Source of the DNA: JAPUME01 sp027294185 | Lineage (GTDB): Bacteria; Acidobacteriota; Terriglobia; UBA7540; JAPUME01 | DNA length: 64,000 bases | NCBI GenBank assembly: GCA_963555835.3 | Contig: CAUVWZ020000001.1 | Coordinates: 62,001-126,000 of the forward strand | Direction: 5' to 3' | Part shown: positions 62,303 through 64,000 of the stretch, piece after piece | How the letters are laid out: each line of letters begins with the position of its first letter | Position numbering within the stretch: position 1 is the first letter of the stretch | Position numbers and translations under genes: made by a program | The notes under the pieces: model-generated | Databases searched by the model: none | What the model was told of the DNA's origin: nothing | The model's input: only the letters and a program-made list of their open reading frames with translations

Positions 62303-64000
62303 TCAACTGCTGAATTTGGAAATCACGGTTCGGTTGCCGCCCTTCTTCTGGGCCATGACCAGGGCCCCTTCGATGCGGTTGATTAGTTCCGTCACGCCGT
62401 CTGCCGGCTCGAAGTTTTCACCCAACCGCACCTCAGCCACCGCGCTGCAATAGGATACCGGTTTTCCCGCCATCCGGATTCGGGTCATCGCCGCCCGCAG
62501 CTTTTCCGCCACCTTGGCCGCGGGTTCGAGCGGTGTATCGGGAAAAATGAGGGCGATCGAATAAGGGCTGTAGCGAATCGTAATATCGGTCTGACGAACA
62601 CTCCCCAGGAGCGCCTTGCCAACCGCCTCCATCAACTCCTGCAAACCCTTGTCACCGACCATCCCATAGAGGGCCGCGCCCTTATCCAATTCGAACAAAG
62701 AGACGGAAACGCAGGTATCCTGGTCCTTGGCTCGCGAGACCTCCGCCATCAGGCAATCCAGGTAAGCACTTCGCGGCAGGAATCCCGTGCTCGAGTCGGT
62801 GCCTGCCAGGGTGCGCACCAGGCGGCGAAGCTTGGTGGTATTCAAGGCAATGGCGATCTGCGAACCGAGAGTCCTCAAGAGGAGACCTTCGTTCGGCTTC
62901 CAGGGCCGTGGATTTTCGCAAGCCTCCAATACGATCAATCCAACGGGTTGATCGCCCTCCAAAAGAGGCAACGCCAGGAGCGAACGGATTCCCAGAGTTT
63001 GCAGTTCTTTCTTGACGGCGGAAAGCGGAGCCTCCTTCGCCACGTCGTCGACGGACCAGCCGTCCGGCTTGGCGGCCACCTGCTTCCTCAAAACGGCATG
63101 AAGCTTCAAGGCTGCCTTCGCATCCGAAGCCTGTGTGGTGGCGGAACAATACTCCCTGGTAATATTTGGAGCGCCGTCCGCGCTTCCCAGCGCGCCCCAG
63201 CAGCGGCTCACTCTTAACCATTTTCCGATCTCTTCTACCGACCGCTTGAGAACTCCCTGTGGTGAAACTTCCCGGTAGATGTTCCCCACAAGCGCCGTAA
63301 CTTTCTTCAGATCATCCAGGGACTCGACCGGGGCTGCGGGTTCCGGAACCTTTTCGGCCGCCTTCTTCGAGGCAGGTGTGGCAGGGGACGGGGTTGACGC
63401 AGCCTCGGGTTGCGAAGGGGTGAATCCGATGCCTTCGTAGAGCTCCTTGAGCCGTGGGTTGCTTTCTTCCGCGCCGGGATGGAGCTTGTTGATCTTCTCC
63501 AGTTGATCCTTCACTTTGCCGGTCAACTGATACTGAGCGAAGATTTCGGCCTCCAACAACAGGTCATCCAACAACTCCACCTCGCCGACGGGTTCCTTCC
63601 CCCCCTGGACAAGAGTCTCATCCACGGTCGAGCCCAGAGTCTGCCGCAGGCGCGAGGCGATGGATTTGTAGAATTCCGGATCAAGATGGCCTTCGAGACT
63701 CAGCAGGCGATTCTGCATCTCGCCCTCGTAGGGGTCCAGGTCGATCATGCTCTCCAAAATGTCCGCCGCCTTCTTGTAAGCTTCCCCGCCCAGATAGTGG
63801 GTAAAGAGTCTGACCAGAGTCATGCGATACTTATCGTCCTGACTTAACTCGTTGTAGAGATCGGACAGCAGGGTCAACAAGGGAATGTTGGTTTCGTCCG
63901 CCGCATAGGCCTGTTCGACGATCTTGGCATACTCGGCTCGTTTCCCCTGACGGAAAAACGTCTCCTTCAAACTCCCCAGCAACTTCTCCACCTTATCGGT
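62303..64000 (-). CDS. GAF and degenerate GGDEF-domain protein, partial at window edge
   Basis: Visible 565 codons; the frame is open to the window end (a GTG at 63991 is a possible start, but I see no stop upstream). N-terminal helical repeats (AEYAKIVEQAYAADETNIPL, KAADILESMIDLDP) resemble TPR. A middle GAF domain (LRTLGIRSLLALPLLEGDQP-like, QPVGLIVLEACENP) could bind a small molecule. The C-terminal GGDEF domain has YGMVGDKGLQELMEAVGKAL and RYSPYSIALIFPD where active cyclases have RYGGDEF, so c-di-GMP synthesis is unlikely. The first residues may lie outside the window. Confidence 0.83.
   Translation of the reverse strand, partial: TDKVEKLLGSLKETFFRQGKRAEYAKIVEQAYAADETNIPLLTLLSDLYNELSQDDKYRMTLVRLFTHYLGGEAYKKAADILESMIDLDPYEGEMQNRLLSLEGHLDPEFYKSIASRLRQTLGSTVDETLVQGGKEPVGEVELLDDLLLEAEIFAQYQLTGKVKDQLEKINKLHPGAEESNPRLKELYEGIGFTPSQPEAASTPSPATPASKKAAEKVPEPAAPVESLDDLKKVTALVGNIYREVSPQGVLKRSVEEIGKWLRVSRCWGALGSADGAPNITREYCSATTQASDAKAALKLHAVLRKQVAAKPDGWSVDDVAKEAPLSAVKKELQTLGIRSLLALPLLEGDQPVGLIVLEACENPRPWKPNEGLLLRTLGSQIAIALNTTKLRRLVRTLAGTDSSTGFLPRSAYLDCLMAEVSRAKDQDTCVSVSLFELDKGAALYGMVGDKGLQELMEAVGKALLGSVRQTDITIRYSPYSIALIFPDTPLEPAAKVAEKLRAAMTRIRMAGKPVSYCSAVAEVRLGENFEPADGVTELINRIEGALVMAQKKGGNRTVISKFSS

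Overview
The window looks like a chromosomal segment of a Gram-negative, mid-to-high GC bacterium, most likely a member of the Acidobacteriota. This is inferred from the gene repertoire, not from a marker tree: an Oar-type TonB-dependent receptor with an N-terminal carboxypeptidase-regulatory domain, a secreted SBBP-repeat/choice-of-anchor protein, TPR-rich secreted enzymes, a Tat-exported TIM-barrel protein and the relic of a Hanks-type kinase are a combination typical of that phylum. Most of the window is housekeeping DNA; the unusual material sits in about 5.5-8.5 kb, 11-20 kb and 44-57 kb.

Layout. 0-5.4 kb: exported serine hydrolase, Tat-exported sugar isomerase-like protein, beta-propeller protein and exported lactonase. 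5.4-8.5 kb: tRNA-Leu(TAA), an AT-rich gap, a small unknown protein, tmRNA (tag ANTQFALAA), a decayed kinase fragment and a cupin. 8.5-15.1 kb (minus strand): TonB-dependent receptor, TPR protein and purple-acid-phosphatase-like enzyme, transcribed in that order. The receptor gene is broken by an in-frame TGA and by a 16-base G tract, and a terminator-like hairpin lies inside the first codons of the TPR gene. 15.8-19.3 kb: B12-binding radical SAM protein, then a two-gene surface-protein cassette flanked by a 44-bp direct repeat, one copy abutting 31 consecutive G. 19.5-27 kb (plus strand): PilZ protein, amidase, GerMN protein, rph, rdgB, HemQ-like protein, nth, sulfatase. 27.3-36.3 kb: ispH on plus; on minus pepP, accB, accC, thiE, an alanine/Na+ symporter, a frameshifted SDR, nnrDE and tsaE. 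36.5-42.4 kb: an HTH gene followed by pilMNOPQ, with a near-consensus promoter and an intrinsic terminator. 42.7-44.7 kb: ubiD, then hicBA with a promoter that predicts a leaderless mRNA. 44.9-48 kb: SBBP-repeat surface protein. 48.3-52.2 kb: coaD, aminotransferase, manA, manC. 52.2-57.2 kb: an Nramp-related transporter without the usual metal-binding motifs, class III aminotransferase, Gfo/Idh/MocA oxidoreductase and lipoprotein amidohydrolase, which look like one pathway of unknown substrate. 57.2-64 kb: phosphohexomutase, Ste24-like protease, nusB, crotonase, 3-hydroxyacyl-CoA dehydrogenase and a GAF/degenerate-GGDEF protein that runs off the edge.

How the genes work together: cell-envelope functions dominate (type IV pilus assembly, peptidoglycan amidase, mannose activation to GDP-mannose, surface beta-propeller and Ig proteins, TonB uptake), alongside core metabolism (biotin carboxylase for fatty acids, isoprenoid IspH, CoA, thiamine, beta-oxidation). 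No defence island, prophage or CRISPR array was found. The most original candidates are the G-tract/TGA-interrupted receptor, the G31 plus direct-repeat cassette, the hidden terminator, the leaderless hicBA and the metal-site-less Nramp cluster.
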